From Schistosoma haematobium (Eukaryota; Platyhelminthes; Trematoda; Strigeidida; Schistosomatidae), in the NCBI RefSeq assembly GCF_000699445.3, contig NC_067197.1, positions 372,001 through 436,000 on the forward strand: a stretch of DNA of 64,000 nucleotides. Reading direction: 5' to 3'. Positions 46,668 to 58,225 of this stretch are shown in pieces. The position numbers and the translations under genes were made by a program. How positions within the stretch are numbered: the stretch's first letter is position 1; each line of letters starts with the position of its first letter. The notes below the pieces were generated by a model that was not told the origin of the DNA, ran no database searches, and saw only the letters and a list, made by a program, of their open reading frames with translations.

Positions 46668-47307
46668 TTGAGTTAAAAGAAGCTCCATAATTGTAATCAG
46701 TTGATTAGATAATCTTATACAAACATCTAAAGGATATTTATCCAAAATGATTGTTAAATTATGATCTAATTGATTTAATTGTTCATTTATAAGATGGATA
46801 ATATTTAAATTGTTCTGTTTTTTATGTATGAATTCATTGATCATTTTAGTTTTATTAATCCAATGATCTAATTTATTTATATATATAGTGAATGTATCCA
46901 TATGATTGTTCATTTGAGTATTACTTGTATCCATGGTAACATTTTTACAGAATGGTTTAAACATATTCATTAATTGTTGTAAATCTTCATTATCCGCTGT
47001 TGTTGAATAGATTATTGTATTCTTTCTAGTTGCCTTAGCAATTAATCTTTCAATATTATCTTCTTCTAAGGATGGTGAGGATGATGATGATGATGATGAT
47101 GAAAGGGATTGTTTGATTGATGATGTTTGGTATAATTGAAAATGTGTTAAATTCATTAAATTTGTAATCATATGTTTGAATTGTTTATTAGAATAATACC
47201 ATCCATTTATTGATTTTTGTAAAATATCATATCCAATAAAATTTCTATCGGTTAAATAGATGTGTAATTTTCGAATGACACTCATAACTGGATCATGATC
47301 ATTTTCT
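46668..47307 (-). CDS. Unrecognised multi-exon gene, fourth visible exon
   Basis: 640 nt. It begins after CTTTTTAG with one base completing the previous codon and reads ENDHDPVMSVIRKLHIYLTD. It ends LLLTQ before GTAAGA. A Ser run is encoded by GAT repeats (about 47085-47105, plus strand). The phase with the 95-nt exon upstream (two bases left over) fits only this acceptor, since the next AG would bring an early stop. The product is unknown. Confidence 0.68.
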
Positions 47308-47619
47308 CTAAAAAGAAGAAAAACAAAAACAAACATGAAACGATCAATATTAGTGTATAAATGATCATGAACCATCATTATATTAAAAAAAAATCAGGTT
47401 ACATAATGTTTAAATCCTGATGAGAATTAGGCATGGTAACTGGTTAATATTATCCACGTTTAAATGTGTTTTACACAAGTGATTATTTCAAATCGAATTT
47501 TTATAACCATTATCAATTCATATTGAAGGTTATATTGCCATATGATTAAAATATTTCAATCTTGAAAATTATAACTAGGTGTAATTTTATTAATTAATGA
47601 TAAAAAGGTATTAGGGATT

Positions 47620-47860
47620 AATATCAGAAGGGGTTTTGTCGATATTATAATAGTTTAATAGTTGAGTTCATGAGTCAATTCGACCTAGACCACCATGGAA
47701 AACCTGGACACACTGAACGGCCGTTTCGTCCTATTGTGGAACTACTCAGCAGTTCACATCCACGATCCCGCCTCCCGCGAGATTCAAACCCAGGACGTAT
47801 CAGTCTCGCACACAAGCGCTTATCCATTAGACCACTGAGACAACATCCATCAGTGTTAAT
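47620..47860 (-). mobile_element. SINE family B copy 1, short form
   Basis: GTATTAGGGATT at 47608-47619 is repeated at 47861-47872 (12-bp target duplication). On the minus strand it has a tRNA-like head (GTGGTCTAATGGATAAGCGC and a box B-like GGGTTTGAATCTC), a hammerhead segment, and a tail ending in a CATGGTGGTCTAGG-type block plus about 60 bp. It lacks the roughly 110-bp 5' extension seen in the two other copies. Confidence 0.85.
47710..47755 (-). ncRNA. Hammerhead ribozyme, probably inactive
   Basis: On the minus strand the core reads CTGAGTA (47749-47743) instead of CTGANGA, so the essential G8 is replaced by T. Stem II (GTTCCACAATAGGAC) and GAAA are kept. The cleavage triplet is GTT (47718-47716). 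Loss of G8, the general acid, should block cleavage. Confidence 0.8.
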
Positions 47861-48539
47861 GTATTAGGGATTCACAAACTTATTCATGAACATTATTAAA
47901 CAAGGAATGAAATACTGATAATCATTACTGAAATAAAGAATATTGGGAAAGAAATACTCAACTTGAAAGAGAAACTGGTAACTTTTATTATCATCAATAA
48001 TCATGTAGACACTGGATTAAGTTTTTTTCCAATTATGTATAATTATTTTTTAATTATCCCGCTAAAAATAAATTCCCAACTGAATCACCGGATGTATAAA
48101 AGAGGATAATAATAAGAAACATTGAAAACTGTTCATTTGTCAACTGTTTCACATATGTATAATACCATAATTTTGTAATATATGATCTCAATAGTGAACA
48201 CATTCTACATGAGAACTGTTATATTTTAGTGGCCCGTGGCTCTGACTTCAAGATCGTACGAATGATTGTCATCGCCTATTCTCGTATATAATCGTCGACA
48301 TAAATCGCGTTAGTCAATAACGGAATTAAATAAGTCGAATAACGTGGATTGATTTGTGAATACATATATTTTGTAAATGAAGCGAATGAAACAGAGCAAA
48401 GCAAAGACGACACGCAGGGAAGATGGCTGGGAAGCCAACTCCATCTTTGTCAAGCGTTACTCAATACTTATAGTCAGACAAAATAAAGCTACAGACATGT
48501 GATTAATGGGATAAGAAGGGTACACACATATACGCTCAT

Positions 48540-49190
48540 ATAAAAAGTTAAGACTGATAAGCGAATAATTGACAAGGTCAAAATATGACTCAAGTAGAAT
48601 GAATAGAATGGGATGTCCGAAAGCTAGAATAAGGTATATGGGCTTAACATAGTAACTGACACTACAATATCTTGACGAGAATTATTAATGGTTACACCTG
48701 AGTACTATTTATGAACCAATACGATAGATTTATTCTTTTATTGTATAATTGCTATGTTATTAAACTATTCATATTCTTCTTCCTCTTATTACAAGCTTTA
48801 TTTCGACCTATAGATTATTATTATTAGACGATTTACCGTTCTTAAATTATACCCAGTATATCAATTACTACCTCCCACGTTCACAGCCACAGCCAGGCTT
48901 GATCTTGTATAAATGTGTATCTTATATTTTATGATGTGATGTGGTCTGTTTTGTTTGTATATAAACCCAGTATGTTTGAAATACATGATTCATTCTGCGA
49001 AGACTGACATTGGTGTTGTGGTCTTTAACAAGCAGGACTATGCAGAAAGAAGGACCGATAACGACTTTACACTACTTGTACGGGTTTTATGGGTTATTGG
49101 TTTGGTCGATAAATCACTTTTCTCTAATTCACGATATCATTGCATTCTGTATATTGATAAGGCACAAACTCACAAGAAGTAACATATAAA
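48540..49190 (+). repeat. LTR-like dispersed repeat (family L), longest copy
   Basis: It contains GATAAGCGAATAATTGACAAGG followed about 400 bp later by GTATATAAACCCAGTATG. Both blocks recur at 2336-2720 but in the reverse order. The second part also matches 36730-37250. The TATA box and flanking structure suggest an LTR with adjoining internal sequence. Confidence 0.5.
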
Positions 49191-50559
49191 ATGTCAAATG
49201 TATCACAACTTTTTAATCTCTGGTCACATTTCACTTTGAAAATTCTACTTTCTATTGGATTCACTGATTAACAACTACATTTTTATCTTTACGGCATTAA
49301 TACCTTTTACACTGAGTATTTCAAATAAAATTAAACTGTACCTCATATCGGCTTAATACATGAGCAGATCATTATTATGTGCTGTTAAAGTGTCGAAGAC
49401 TAAGATCGAGTTCTGTCTTCTTCAAATTGAGTTATTCTGGGAATTCTTAATTCACAAATGAAATTCGATCATTTTAGACAATCAGACTTATTCCAATTCA
49501 TTTAACTTCATTATGAAATTTGTAACAGTTAAATATTAAGAAGACTTCAGAAACATTGTGGAATTTATTTTATTCTCTGAATATATATGGAGGCATTGAT
49601 TTGTAGTGTGGTGTCGAGTCGCGGTTGACTATGATCACCACTACAGGAAGACTACATGTCAGTTAACCGATAAGATCCCCCGTAAGCCAAATATCAGAAG
49701 GCAGTAGTCGAGATGTATTCTTTGGTGATCCCGTGGTGTCGAAGGAATACCGAGATCGTGCCAAAGGAGTACAAGTGTGGTTACTCAGCGTAACCGAATT
49801 TGCGCAAGGTCACAATCAAAGGAAGGTAGAATATCTTTAGTACAGTACAATTGGTTATAATAATAATTGCTTCCTTTAAACCAATTGCGTTCTCTTGATA
49901 AAAGTAGGTCACTACAGATTTATTAACTTAAATACTTCAACTGTTATTTAATGAAATATTTTATCATACTCTTAATTAAGAGGTAAGTGTTATGAACGGG
50001 GAATTAAGAAGCCCAGACAATTACGAAAGCTATTTTCTTGGGACGTTATTGCATTTCATTCAAACCCTGTAAAACACTTATATTTATTTTTGTCCCCATC
50101 TTATTCTACATAACACGAGTTTTCATTCTATGTATCATTCACTAGCATACCCTTTTTTGTTCCGAAAATATTGTAATTTAAACATAATATTTTGCACTGT
50201 ATTTTCTACCCTAATTCCCTGTTTCGGGCATAACTGTATTTTTCCAAATTATTGTACGTCGTGGTCAAGATATTCACTTATTTATTCATGTACATTTTTG
50301 TACTAATCCGAATTCAGAGAATCCAGAGTTCAGTGTTCCAACTGTCTTGTCTTCTTTCACTTGCGTGCTTGCCAACCAATCAGGATTTAGAATAGTTCTC
50401 TCTACCCCATCTCGAACTCACGCGTATTAGACTCAAGGTTAAGCCACTCAGCCTAACGCGTCAAGGTCATAGTTTAGTCTAGACAGATCAAGGTGAAGTC
50501 ATAACAAGTATCACGGGGTAAAAGCGATTCAAGGTCATAACAGTAAGCAACAAACTATT
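49191..50559 (-). other. Intron, unclassified GC-richer end
   Basis: It is mostly AT-rich intron. The part at about 50280-50520 (CGCGTCAAGGTCATAG and nearby) is GC-richer and looks like the end of an LTR. No second copy or terminal pair was found. Confidence 0.35.
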
Positions 50560-50935
50560 TTCAAAAGGGAATTTGTGGATATGATGGTAATTTTAATAGT
50601 TGAGATCATGATTCAACTGATGCTAGACCACTATGGAAAGCCTAGAAGCACTGGACAGCCGTTTCGTCCAACTGTAGGACTCCTCAGCAGTGCCCATCCA
50701 CGATCTCACCTCGTGAGATTCTGACTCAGGACATATCAGTCTCACGTGTGAGCACTTAATCATTAGACCATTGAGTCGGCTGGCATCCAACGCTGTTAAT
50801 TTCTAACTTCAACTAATCCACAAAATTGAGCGACACGTCCACCATTGTCATCAGTGAACTCCACTGGTCACTACCTCTCACTAGAACTCCAGGAAATACC
50901 TCTTGAAGACCGTCAAAAACACATTATTTGAATAT
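50560..50935 (-). mobile_element. SINE family B copy 2, with an intact hammerhead
   Basis: On the minus strand, a 5' extension shared with 57862-58030 (GTGGATTAGTTGAAGTTAGA block) leads into a degenerate tRNA-like head, the ribozyme, and a tail shared with copy 1. Ends are approximate; no target duplication was resolved. Confidence 0.78.
50648..50693 (-). ncRNA. Hammerhead ribozyme, intact core
   Basis: On the minus strand, stem I pairs GCACTG (50693-50688) with CAGTGC (50653-50648). The core CTGAGGA is at 50687-50681. Stem II is GTCCTACAGTTGGAC (50680-50666). GAAA is at 50665-50662 and the GTC triplet at 50656-50654. All conserved core bases are present. It is in the same orientation as the host gene, so it would be transcribed within its intron. 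Confidence 0.88.
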
Positions 50936-50986
50936 ATGATTTACTAAATAACTTTCAAACTAAAAACACCTCTTTATATAACTTAC

Positions 50987-51081
50987 GTAACTTTAGAGGT
51001 TAATATCCCAGTTTGTTGATCAATATTCACATCATCTATGATAGCACATTTCTTCTCGACTTTTTCTATTTTATCTGTAAA
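50987..51081 (-). CDS. Unrecognised multi-exon gene, third visible exon
   Basis: 95 nt between a TTCAATACAG acceptor and a GTAAGT donor. It reads FTDKIEKVEKKCAIIDDV and then NIDQQTGILTSKV, with two bases carried over. The phase fits the exons on both sides. The alternative acceptor eight bases downstream gives an immediate stop. Confidence 0.62.
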
Positions 51082-51414
51082 CTGTATTGAATATTAAAAT
51101 TCTCAATTGAATTCAACTGAAAATTTACTCTGAAAAAAACATCTTATGGTTATTCATTGTGGAATGACTTTACCTGGGCAATCCGTTAAAACTAGGAAGC
51201 ATTAAACAACTGTCTTCTAACATAATAAAATGAAGCATTGAACTAGTTGTTTGATTAATGAAGTGACAGATGTTATTTTGCCAAAGAAATCCAAGTGTCT
51301 TGTACAGTCATATTCACAATGAAAGAAAAACAAATAAGCATTTCGTTGTTTTTCTGAGTTCTGTTGTCAGTTGGTTGCCTATATGATTTAATTATTATTT
51401 ATGTTTTCAGTAAG

Positions 51415-51850
51415 AAACAATATCAATATAAAAGTGAGAATCTTCAATACGAACGTCAAGGCAGTTCTACTGTACGGCTCTGAAACTTGAAGAACTACGA
51501 CAACCATCATCAAGAAGGTACAGTTATTTATAAATAGTTGTCTATGCAAAATACTCAACATCCATTGGCCGGATACCATCAGCAACAGCCTTCTGTGGGA
51601 GAGAACAAACCAGGACATACATTACACAAATCATCAAACTGCATCACTTGGCAAGCCCTAACTCGGAATCCCTCAGGGGAAGTGGAAAGGAGGAAGGCCA
51701 AAGAACACATTACGTCGGTAAGTAGAATCAGATATGAAAAGGGTAAATAACAACTGGAAGGAGCTGAGAAGGATTGCTCAGGACAGAGTTGGATGGAGAG
51801 TGATGGTGAGCGGTCTATACACCTTAAACGAGGGGTAATAGGCGGTATAA
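51415..51850 (+). mobile_element. RTE-like family A fragment, RT C terminus
   Basis: The plus strand reads KVRIFNTNVKAVLLYGSET in broken frame, then a WERTNQD-like block and [21 protein letters not shown] 3' sequence. It has a short internal deletion around the [13 protein letters not shown] block. It is intronic and antisense to the host gene. Confidence 0.72.
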
Positions 51851-52866
51851 GTAAGAAAAACTTAACACTAAGCTGTAAATATTTCATCATGGGATGTGAT
51901 GAGTTATCAGGATTCAATTCATGAAGAAGTTAAAAAAAACTGCTGAGCGAAATTAAAGAGATTTTCAATAAAACTACTGATTCGCATTTGAGAAATACTG
52001 TCAGTTACTAATATCATTTAAACTAGGCATCTTTTATAATGTCCTTACATTGAATAGTTTAAATGGGATGAGGAACTTTAAACGAAATACTAAACACATT
52101 TTAATACAGTTAAGTTCTATGATTTCAATGGTATAATTGTGACATATTCATTTCCATTGTGAATAACACCAAATTCATGTGTAAGGGAGAAAATTGCTCT
52201 ACCATATGTGGAAATCATCTCAGAAATCACCACAAAGATTACAAAACCTTTTTCATATCAATATGCTTCACAAACCACCAGAATCACTTTATTCCATTTT
52301 ATACAAACCGTAAGACATAACAGTGAAAGGATACAATACAATCTCAACTACAAATAAGACTGAACCAACCTAGAGAAACAGTTAAGTGAACAAAGTAGAC
52401 GCCCCATTCGCTTACGCACATACGAGCGAAAACGATGAGTAAAAAGTGACGATATTTTATCATTGACCAACCATGGAGATGAATAGAACTGTGAAAACTT
52501 TAAAATTTTCAATCGAGAGTATCCTTAAAATGATGGAGAACTTCTAGTAGCGTGATATAAAAGTCAGTCGTCAGTTTAGAACTGACGTCAATTCGCTACA
52601 TGGTCGGGATGATGCAAAACACGAGAATGCAATCACAAAGAAAGTCATTTGAATGACATCATTTAGTGCTTGTACAATAAGTGAGCAGTTCGTTTTAATC
52701 ATGAAGTAGGCTAGGATGGTGACGCCCAGAATGACAATAAAAGCTCTTCCATTAAACTATTTAGCTTCGAAAACTTAACAACATCAAACTCATTCAGTTG
52801 AACTACACATCTTTATCATCATTATAAAACAGATGATTGAAATTCCTACCATTTATAATAACTTAC
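51851..52866 (-). other. Intron, no feature recognised
   Basis: AT-rich intronic sequence between the RTE fragment and the exon at 52867. Confidence 0.4.
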
Positions 52867-53028
52867 CTTGACATTTTGTTTAGTATTCTTAATAGATTTA
52901 ACGGTTTTTCGTTGTTGTTGTTGAATCTGTTTATTGATAAATTTCACACAAATATGATTATAATTTCGTGTTATTTGACATGTTAGAAACATTGCTAAAT
53001 CTCCAATACATTCAATATCTAAAATAGA
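52867..53028 (-). CDS. Unrecognised multi-exon gene, second visible exon
   Basis: 54 codons, phase 0 at both ends, between a CAATTCTAG acceptor and a strong GTAAGT donor. It reads SILDIECIGDLAMFLTCQIT and ends in a Gln/Lys-rich stretch. The downstream AG at the end of TATTTTAG would cause a stop, so the upstream AG is used. Its upstream intron is 33 nt (53029-53061). Confidence 0.68.
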
Positions 53029-53061
53029 CTAGAATTGAATGTAATTCATATTGTATCATAC

Positions 53062-53272
53062 ATTGAAATGTATTCTACAATCTAATTGTCTTTGTGGATG
53101 ATTCATTGTATATAACCATTCTTGTCCAATAATAAAATGTTTAAATTGTGGTTTCTCATTATCTAAATGACAAATGGAATCAGACCAAAATAGTAAATTA
53201 TCAAAGTCATTTTTGCATAATTTATGTCTTAGTATTCTTTCAATTGCACAACCATTTTTATACATTGTATCA
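53062..53272 (-). CDS. Unrecognised multi-exon gene, first visible exon
   Basis: 211 nt after a CATATTCTAG acceptor. The first base completes a codon from an exon that I could not find. It reads DTMYKNGCAIERILRHKLCK and ends MNHPQRQLDCRIHFN before GTATGA. The content is protein-like, with Cys, Trp and His residues, but I recognise no family. The N terminus lies further right on the minus strand or outside the window. Confidence 0.65.
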
Positions 53273-54354
53273 CTAGAATATGATAATTATGAACAGATAT
53301 AGGTTTGTATGTAAATGAATCAGTAATGAAATACGTATCTAAGTAGATGGATGTAATTTAAAGTAAATCTACACATATATTTAACCAATTAAAGTATATT
53401 AGATACAATGGTCAACATATCAGATGATTGAACGAATATTATTTCTAATTATCCTATTGGTTATTTTCAATTCCATATGTCTCAATAGAAAATCTTCAAT
53501 TGAATTTAATAATCAAATGATGATCTAGTTGTTTTAATCTACTGGCTCCACGATTTCAATCCATCTCTTGGTCACAAGTCTATTGTTTTAAGTCTGCTAC
53601 TCAATTATAACCATGCATTAAATGACAATAATTAATTGGCTCCCATATTTTCATACCATTACCCTCATTGATATATTTGACTGAAACAGGAATGAAAAGT
53701 ATAAAAGAATAAGTTGAATGTATTTGTTTCATGGTTCCATTTCACTTTATTACAACCTAGAAACAATGGTAATAATTATTTACAACCAAAGTATGTATTT
53801 CATATCCTATTAATGGAGATTAATAGGATGAAGGCATTAAATATGGAGGGATTCGAAAATGTTAGAATGAATAAACGCTTATATGCTACCAAATTTGAAA
53901 ATTCTAAGGAAGAAATCTTAAAGCATATATAGATGCACGTTTCTTGAAAACGGTAATGTAATAACAGCTATGGATTCGAATGCAAGAACCGTCCTTTCTT
54001 TCCTTCCAATGTAAGTTATTTGGGATGTAAATGTACACTGATAATTACAATCGTTGATAAAACGAGGGGAACATCTGCCCACAGACATCTTCGAACTATG
54101 ATTAATAGTTCTTCAATATTCTCCTCTGAACATAGTTTCAGTGCACAATTAAATTGCTTTAACCAAATGTTTTTTGTATCTTATTGAACAGAAGTTATTA
54201 ACTTATTGTACCCAGAAAAAAACAACTTTATACTAATAAATTACTCTTAGTTATGACATTTGATAATTAGTAGAATAAGGAGATCAAAAGTGGGATAATA
54301 GAGTGCCTATGGTGAAATTATAATGAGGGACCAAAGAAAAAAGCATAACCGTAG
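53273..54354. other. No feature recognised
   Basis: AT-rich sequence. Upstream exons of the minus-strand gene should lie here or beyond, but I could not identify any with confidence. Confidence 0.4.
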
Positions 54355-57300
54355 CTGCTACCTTGATGCGGTGGTCAGGCTTGCCTATCGTGATGACCCA
54401 ACCGAGCTATATTGGCTGGAACATATGTTTCTGTAGGTTCTACCATGCCAGGCAGGTCGATTGGAGAACGGTAAGACTAAAAGCAGCAACTCAAGGTCTG
54501 AGGGGCTCTATGAAGAACAGAGCTAACACGTCAAAAACCTCCCACAAAAAGGCCGTGCGCAACCGGCCTCAAGCAGTTGTCCCTTGGGCTCTGCGGTCAC
54601 GCTCCCAAGTCTTTAAGACCAACACTAATCCAATTTCATTTTCAGGTTCCTCAGGAAATACCCTTCCATGGTGTGGGCAGCCAGGAAGTGAAACCAGCCC
54701 TCATACCCGTAACAGCACACGAAACCAAGTTGGTCACATTCAAATCCCTACTTCACCTCTTAATACCACTCTTATCTCCCCGACTAACCCTTCTCACGAC
54801 TTTTTTTACCTCGCACCGCTAAGGTAAACGATTCAAGTACGCGGAACGTTATTCCTGGTCTCCTGAAAACAAAGAACCAACTCGATTCACACGTTGTGTA
54901 TCTGGAAGCCCAGATGCTGTTTCACGTGGACTGGCCGGCGTAGGTATAGCATTGAGTCCTGGGGCAGAAGATGAGTTTTACGGAAAGCTTTCCGACCATC
55001 TCCGAAAAGCTAGGCGCTCTGAAGTAGTAATAGTGGTTGGTGACTTTAATGCTCAAGTAGGTAAACTAAGGGAAAGGGAAAGACACCTAGGTGGATCTTA
55101 TGTTGTCGTGGCTCAAAGGACAGATAATGGCGACCGTCTGTTGCAGCAATGCTCAGATAACCGCCCGTTCCTTGCAAATACTAACTTTAAGCATAAGGAA
55201 AAACATCTTTTAACATGGCGACCCCCTCATTCGTCCCAACGTTCGACCCAAATAGATCACATCACTATCAGCCACCGATGGAGGGGCTCGATAGAAGGCT
55301 GTCGCTCATTCTGGAGCACATGCCTAGATTCAGATCATGCTCTAGTGCGAGCGCGCATTTGCCTGCGTCTTACTGGACGTAGGAAAGACGCTGCAAGGAA
55401 ACCTGTTAGGGTCCTGTTTAATAATAGTCAAGCTAAGAGTATATTTCAGGAATAACTAGGAAAACAGTTAGGCAGCCATGTAGGTGATGTCCACCCTGAG
55501 GCAGGATGGAATGATATCCGAAAAGCTGTGGAAACAGCAGTGATATCTACTAGTACGGTAAACCGTAAGGTTAGGGAGCAACACTGGATCTCAGCAGCAC
55601 CTACCGCACTGATAGATGCTCGAAAACTCATTCCATCTGGCTCTGAACATAACGAAGAGCAGAGTCAGCTTAAGCGCAAGCTGACAGGAAGCCTACGCAA
55701 TGATTGTGAACAGTGGTGGGTAGCGAAAGCAAGAGAGATGGAAAAGGCAGCGGCAATAGGTAATAGCAGACAATTGTTCAGACTTGTTAAGGAGACCGGT
55801 ATTAGGTATTAGGAGAGCAGTAGGCCCTGACAGGTTTACTCCTGAGATTTTTAAGGATGGTGGTCCAGTATTAGCAGTGAGACTAACTGAGGTCTTAGGT
55901 AGAATTTGGGAACTGGACGTAATCCCATCTGACTGGTCTCAATCACTGATTGTGCCAGTCCATAAGAAAGGACAAAAGTCCTCTTGTGACAATCACAGAG
56001 AAATCAGTTTGACTAATATAGTGTCTAAAATATTAGCTTTAATAATACTTCGACGCCTAACTAAAGCTCGTGAAGAGCAGACTAGAGAAAACCAGGCTGG
56101 TTTTCGACCTGGACGTGGTTGTATAGACCAGATATTCACACTACGTCAGGTCCTAGGACATAGACACACATTCAGACGCCCCAAAATAGTAGTATTTCTT
56201 GACCTTAAAGCAGCATTCGACTCTGTTGATCGTGAGGTTCTATGGCAGTGTTTGTCATTGAAAGGAGTACCAAAGAAGTACATTAACTTTGTAAAGGCTC
56301 TCTACTCGGACACAACTGGTCGAGTGAAAGCTTATGGCGAACTGTCATCAGAATTGATTATCTCAAGTGATGTTCGTCAGGGCTGCCCACTCTCTCCATT
56401 CTTGTTTAACTTTGTCATTGACGTACTTTTAGAGATGACACTCTCCTCATCTAAATTTCCATGGATTGAACTTCTACCAGGAGGTTCACTTGTTGACTTA
56501 GAATATACCGATGACATTGTTCTGTTTGGTGAAGGCGCTGACAAAATGAAGTCTTCTGACAACTCTAAGCAACAATGCAAGCATGTTCAGGATGCGATAC
56601 TCTCCCTCGAAATGTAAAATGTTGCTTCATATTTGGGTTGTATTGACACTCGAAATAATGATAGGGAGTGAAGTAGTTGAGCGTGTCGACCCCTTCACTT
56701 ATCTTGGAAATCTCATCAGTCCTTGTGGTCTGGTGTGTGACGAAATCTCAGCAAAGATACAGAAGGCTCGACTAGCTTTTGCCAACTTGCGTCATTTATG
56801 GCGTAGGCGAGATATCCGTCTATCAACCAAAGGACGGGTTTACTGTGCAGCAGTTCGTTCTGTACTACTTTATGGCAGTGAAACGTGGCCGGTAAGAGTA
56901 GAGGATATCCGTAGGTCACTAGTATTTGATCAGAGGTGTTTTCGAAGCATTGCTCGTATATCGTGGGACCATCGAGTAAGTAATGCAGTTGTTAGGAAAC
57001 GGGTACTAGGTAAGGATGACAAATCAATTGATGAAGTAGTGAAACTTCAACAGTTGAGATGACTGGGACACGTGTTACGTATGCCCAACCACCGGCTGCC
57101 CCGACGAGCGATGTTTTGTGGTGTAGGAGTAGGTTGGAAGAAAGCTGGGGGTAGTCAGAACAAAACATGGCACAAATCCATGAAGTGACTGACAAGTAGA
57201 TTGTGTCATGTTGGTAGGTGTAGATTACCTGACTGAGGACCGCCATATGATGGCAACCGATAGTTAGAGACCCTGAATGACATTGCTCAAAATCGTTCGT

Positions 57301-57550
57301 AATTGCGCAGGTGCATCCACTCTTTACGTCCTGTCAAATTCTAATCTCCCGAATACTCCTTGTCTCTTTTTTTACTTTACGAAATTTGCTTCACTGAATT
57401 GTACTTCTTGAATAACAGCTTCAAACACCAATGTTTCCGATTACTGATTATACTCTTACAACCTCTACCACCACGGGATTTGAATGGACAATGTGGTATG
57501 GCAACTCGGACTGATGTACGTACGTACGAACTTCTACGTTGTTACTAACT
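54355..57550 (+). mobile_element. RTE-like family B element, nearly full span with deletions
   Basis: It begins CCGTAGCTGCTACCTTGATG and runs through a 5' frame (54363-54827), an endonuclease remnant, RT and C-terminal parts, ending near a short ACTGACTGA tandem at about 57545. Compared with the expected order, the N-terminal part of the endonuclease (near 54945) and the start of RT (near 55800) are deleted. It is tail to tail with an RTE family A fragment at 57585. Confidence 0.78.
54952..57160 (+). pseudogene. RTE-like family B ORF2, broken
   Basis: Endonuclease: VIVVGDFNAQVGKL, LTWRPPHSSQRSTQIDHI and LDSDHALVRARI (54952-55455). RT: GPDRFTPEIFKDGG, ENQAGFRPGRGCIDQIFTL, VFLDLKAAFDSVDREVL, DVRQGCPLSPFLFNF and LEYTDDIVLFGE (55784-56617). 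The usual A before DD is T here, an uncommon variant. C-terminal: KGRVYCAAVRSVLLYGSETW and VSNAVVRKRVLG (56583-57062). There are at least three frame changes and a stop at 55455. Before decay it would have nicked DNA and reverse transcribed its RNA. Confidence 0.82.
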
Positions 57551-57584
57551 GACTGATCTAGCTTCAGTTATTGAGATTACTCAT

Positions 57585-57850
57585 ACTTACTTACTTACGC
57601 CTATTACTCCTAATGGGTCTTAGAGCACCAACCAGCATTCTCCAATCCACTCTCTCCTAAGCCTTCCTTTCTAGTTCTATTCAGTTATTGTTCATTCTTG
57701 TCATGTCTGTCTGTCTTTATTTCGCGGAGTAATATGTTTTTTGGTTGTGCTCCTTTCTTTTGACCTTGAGAATTCCAAGTGAGGGGTTGCCTCGGTAACC
57801 AGGGCAAATAACTGAACCTACTATAATGTTCAATAAAACGCCTTCTGGTA
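57585..57850 (-). mobile_element. RTE-like family A fragment, 3' end
   Basis: On the plus strand it opens with ACTTACTTACTTACG, the family A tail. On the minus strand it then reads RQPLTWNSQGQKKGAQPKN. It is truncated after about 260 bp. Confidence 0.72.
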
Positions 57851-57861
57851 CTTATCAATAT

Positions 57862-58225
57862 ATGCTCACTAATGACTGGTTTCAAGGAGTATTTTCAGGA
57901 GTTCTAGTTAGAAGTACTGATCAGTGGATTTCAGACGGGTCTGTTATGAGATACTAAGTCCCTGAAGACAATGGTGTATGTCTCGCTCAATTCAGTGGAT
58001 TAGTTGAAGTTAGAAATTAACACTGCTGGATGCCGGCCGGCTTATCGGTCTAATGGTTAAGCGCTCGCACGCGAAACTGATAGGTCCCGGGTTCAAATCT
58101 TTCTAGACGGGATCGTGGATGTGCATTAGTGAAGCTTCCCACAGTCAGGCGAAACGGCCTTCCAGTGCTTCCAAGTTTTTTATAGTGGTCCAGCTTCAAT
58201 TAAATCATGATCTCAACTAATAAAA
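57862..58225 (+). mobile_element. SINE family B copy 3, long form
   Basis: The 5' extension (57862-58030) matches copy 2. It has a tRNA-like head with TCTAATGGTTAAGCGCTC and a well-kept box B, GGTTCAAATC (about 58090), then a decayed hammerhead and the family tail (TATAGTGGTCCAGCTTCAAT). Confidence 0.78.
58122..58168 (+). ncRNA. Hammerhead ribozyme, decayed
   Basis: It aligns without gaps to the intact copy at 50.6 kb. The core CTGAGGA reads GTGAAGC, the cleavage triplet reads TTC and stem I is mismatched. GAAA and part of stem II remain. No activity is expected. Confidence 0.75.
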
